Below, in pieces: positions 29,398-30,429 of a stretch of 30,429 bases of DNA. The DNA lies in assembly GCA_032433595.1 (NCBI GenBank), contig JASWJB010000428.1:1-30429 (forward strand). The letters run 5' to 3'. The number at the start of each line of letters is the position of its first letter. Position 1 is the first letter of the stretch. The position numbers were made by a program, and so were the translations under genes. This DNA comes from Conoideocrella luteorostrata. Its lineage: Eukaryota; Ascomycota; Sordariomycetes; Hypocreales; Clavicipitaceae. Below the pieces are notes generated by a model. It ran no database searches and was not told the DNA's origin. It saw only the letters and a list, made by a program, of their open reading frames with translations.

Positions 29398-30429
29398 GCC
29401 CGGAAGCAGAAGGAACCTAGACGGAACTGTTCCTCGGGAACAAACAAACAAACCCTTCCGCTAACCCCGCGTACCTGACAGGACCAGGTACTAGTAAGTT
29501 GGGGTCTAGGCCATTATGCAAGTCGACTGTTGCAAGGCACCCAATGTCCGGCTGGGAGGCGCTTATGTTGCGCTCGGCGTTTGGTGCTTCTTTTGTAGAT
29601 AGCAACTATTAAGCACTGGGGAGGGATACATTCAATGACTGAACTAAGCCTGTTTACGACACGAATTGCGTGGCGAACTATTGTGAAGAGGGCTGCTTAA
29701 TGAATCCACCGCAGTTTTACATGCAATATGTACGATGAGATGGTGGAGACCACGTTGGTGATTTCTGGTAAACCAGTCGCGTTTCGTCTCATGCGCCATC
29801 ATCTCCCAACTACGCGTATAGTCCGACATGACAGTAGGAGAAGGGGAGGCAAGGGGAGGGAAGAGACCATGGGGGGAAGCACACTGCCAAAATGCCAGTA
29901 GATCCAACACTTGAACGTATTTGTGAAGTAAGAATCCACGATCCCAGGCGAACCCATTCTTCCCGCCGGTTTCAGCAGCTCCACGACGGCACAGCTAGCC
30001 GTTTATTTTCTTTCCCTTTTCCCGGTCCAGACAGCAGGGACCCGAGAATGGAGTAGACCTGTGGTTACTCCGTGCACTACAATACAAATACCATCCGGAC
30101 GTGTGATGCTTTGCGTTAGCCGTAAGGAGAATGAAGCACCCAGGACTATTTACGACACAAAAATTCTCCGGATGGAGTCTCAACCAAATGACGGACACCG
30201 CAGATAGCTCTCACCCAGCCCCAGCTCGGCAAGAGGGCTTACGGTGATTCAGTTGGTGCGGCGCTTCTTTCACTAGCATTCCGTCCATTGTCCCACCGCA
30301 CCAGGAAGCGTCTAATGCATGCATGCATGCTTGCTTGCAGGGGCGCCGTTCTGACATGCCCCAGCAAGCGGGGACAGTTTAACTGAGCCATCGAGGTGGC
30401 ATGAACTCCGCAAGAGACAATGCCTTGAC
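29398..30429. other. Gene-free right edge of the window
   Basis: 1032 bp without a gene I can support. On the minus strand, a frame from the ATG at 29829 to 29644 (61 codons, MSDYTRSWEMMAHETKRDW...) has some coding character but no family likeness. A short repeat of TGCA units with TTGC follow-up lies at 30315-30339. A promoter for a gene beyond the right edge may be here. Confidence 0.35.
30315..30339. repeat. Short (ATGC)n microsatellite
   Basis: Four tandem ATGC units are followed directly by TTGC TTGC and then AGG, a simple repeat in the gene-free right edge. It may serve as a polymorphic marker; no function is visible. Confidence 0.6.

Overview
The window looks like a gene-dense piece of a filamentous ascomycete chromosome (Pezizomycotina; the gene set and style suggest Sordariomycetes, with Hypocreales a guess). 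The reasons are the many short introns (53-158 bp, one of 341 bp) with GTAAGT/GTATGT-like donors, CTAAC/CTGAC branch sites and CAG/TAG acceptors, intergenic distances of 0.3-1 kb, and single-copy eukaryotic housekeeping genes on both strands. No bacterial-style operon, CRISPR array, rRNA or convincing tRNA was seen.

Layout, left to right. 525-1334 (+) is a small EF-hand protein whose first exon is probably just the ATG. 1869-2860 (-) is an eIF4E-family cap-binding protein. 2861-6306 is a gene-poor island. It contains a decayed Ty3/gypsy integrase (about 4556-5290, minus strand) with changes that look like RIP, and an unexplained short reading frame at 5748-6008 (+). 6307-8194 (-) is a short kinesin-3-type motor. 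8934-9571 (+) is an AT-hook (HMGA-like) protein. 9834-10722 (-) is aprataxin (Hnt3). 11047-15195 (-) is a large DEAH-box helicase of the DHX57/DHX29/YLR419W group. 16130-18185 (-) is importin alpha. 18975-21221 (+) is the telomere protein Pot1. 21948-25564 (-) is the cohesin subunit Scc3/STAG. 26176-27183 (+) is urease accessory protein UreD. 27704-29397 (+) is RNA polymerase III subunit RPC4. The last kilobase has no gene that I can support.

These genes do not form one pathway. Three concern chromosome and DNA maintenance (aprataxin, Pot1, Scc3), one chromatin (AT-hook), and the rest translation, transcription, transport and nitrogen metabolism. Three divergent pairs probably share promoters: kinesin/AT-hook, importin alpha/Pot1, and Scc3/UreD. 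The UreD side of the last carries several GATA sites, which fits nitrogen control.

I did not find a clearly novel multi-gene system. The items most worth a second look are: an orphan exon-like frame downstream of the eIF4E-like gene, its unusual cap-pocket residues, the spliced C-terminus of the AT-hook protein, two stop-free introns of 3n length (helicase and Pot1), the relic island, and a degenerate tandem repeat of about 85 bp between Pot1 and Scc3. All splice models were inferred by eye from splice signals and frame continuity.
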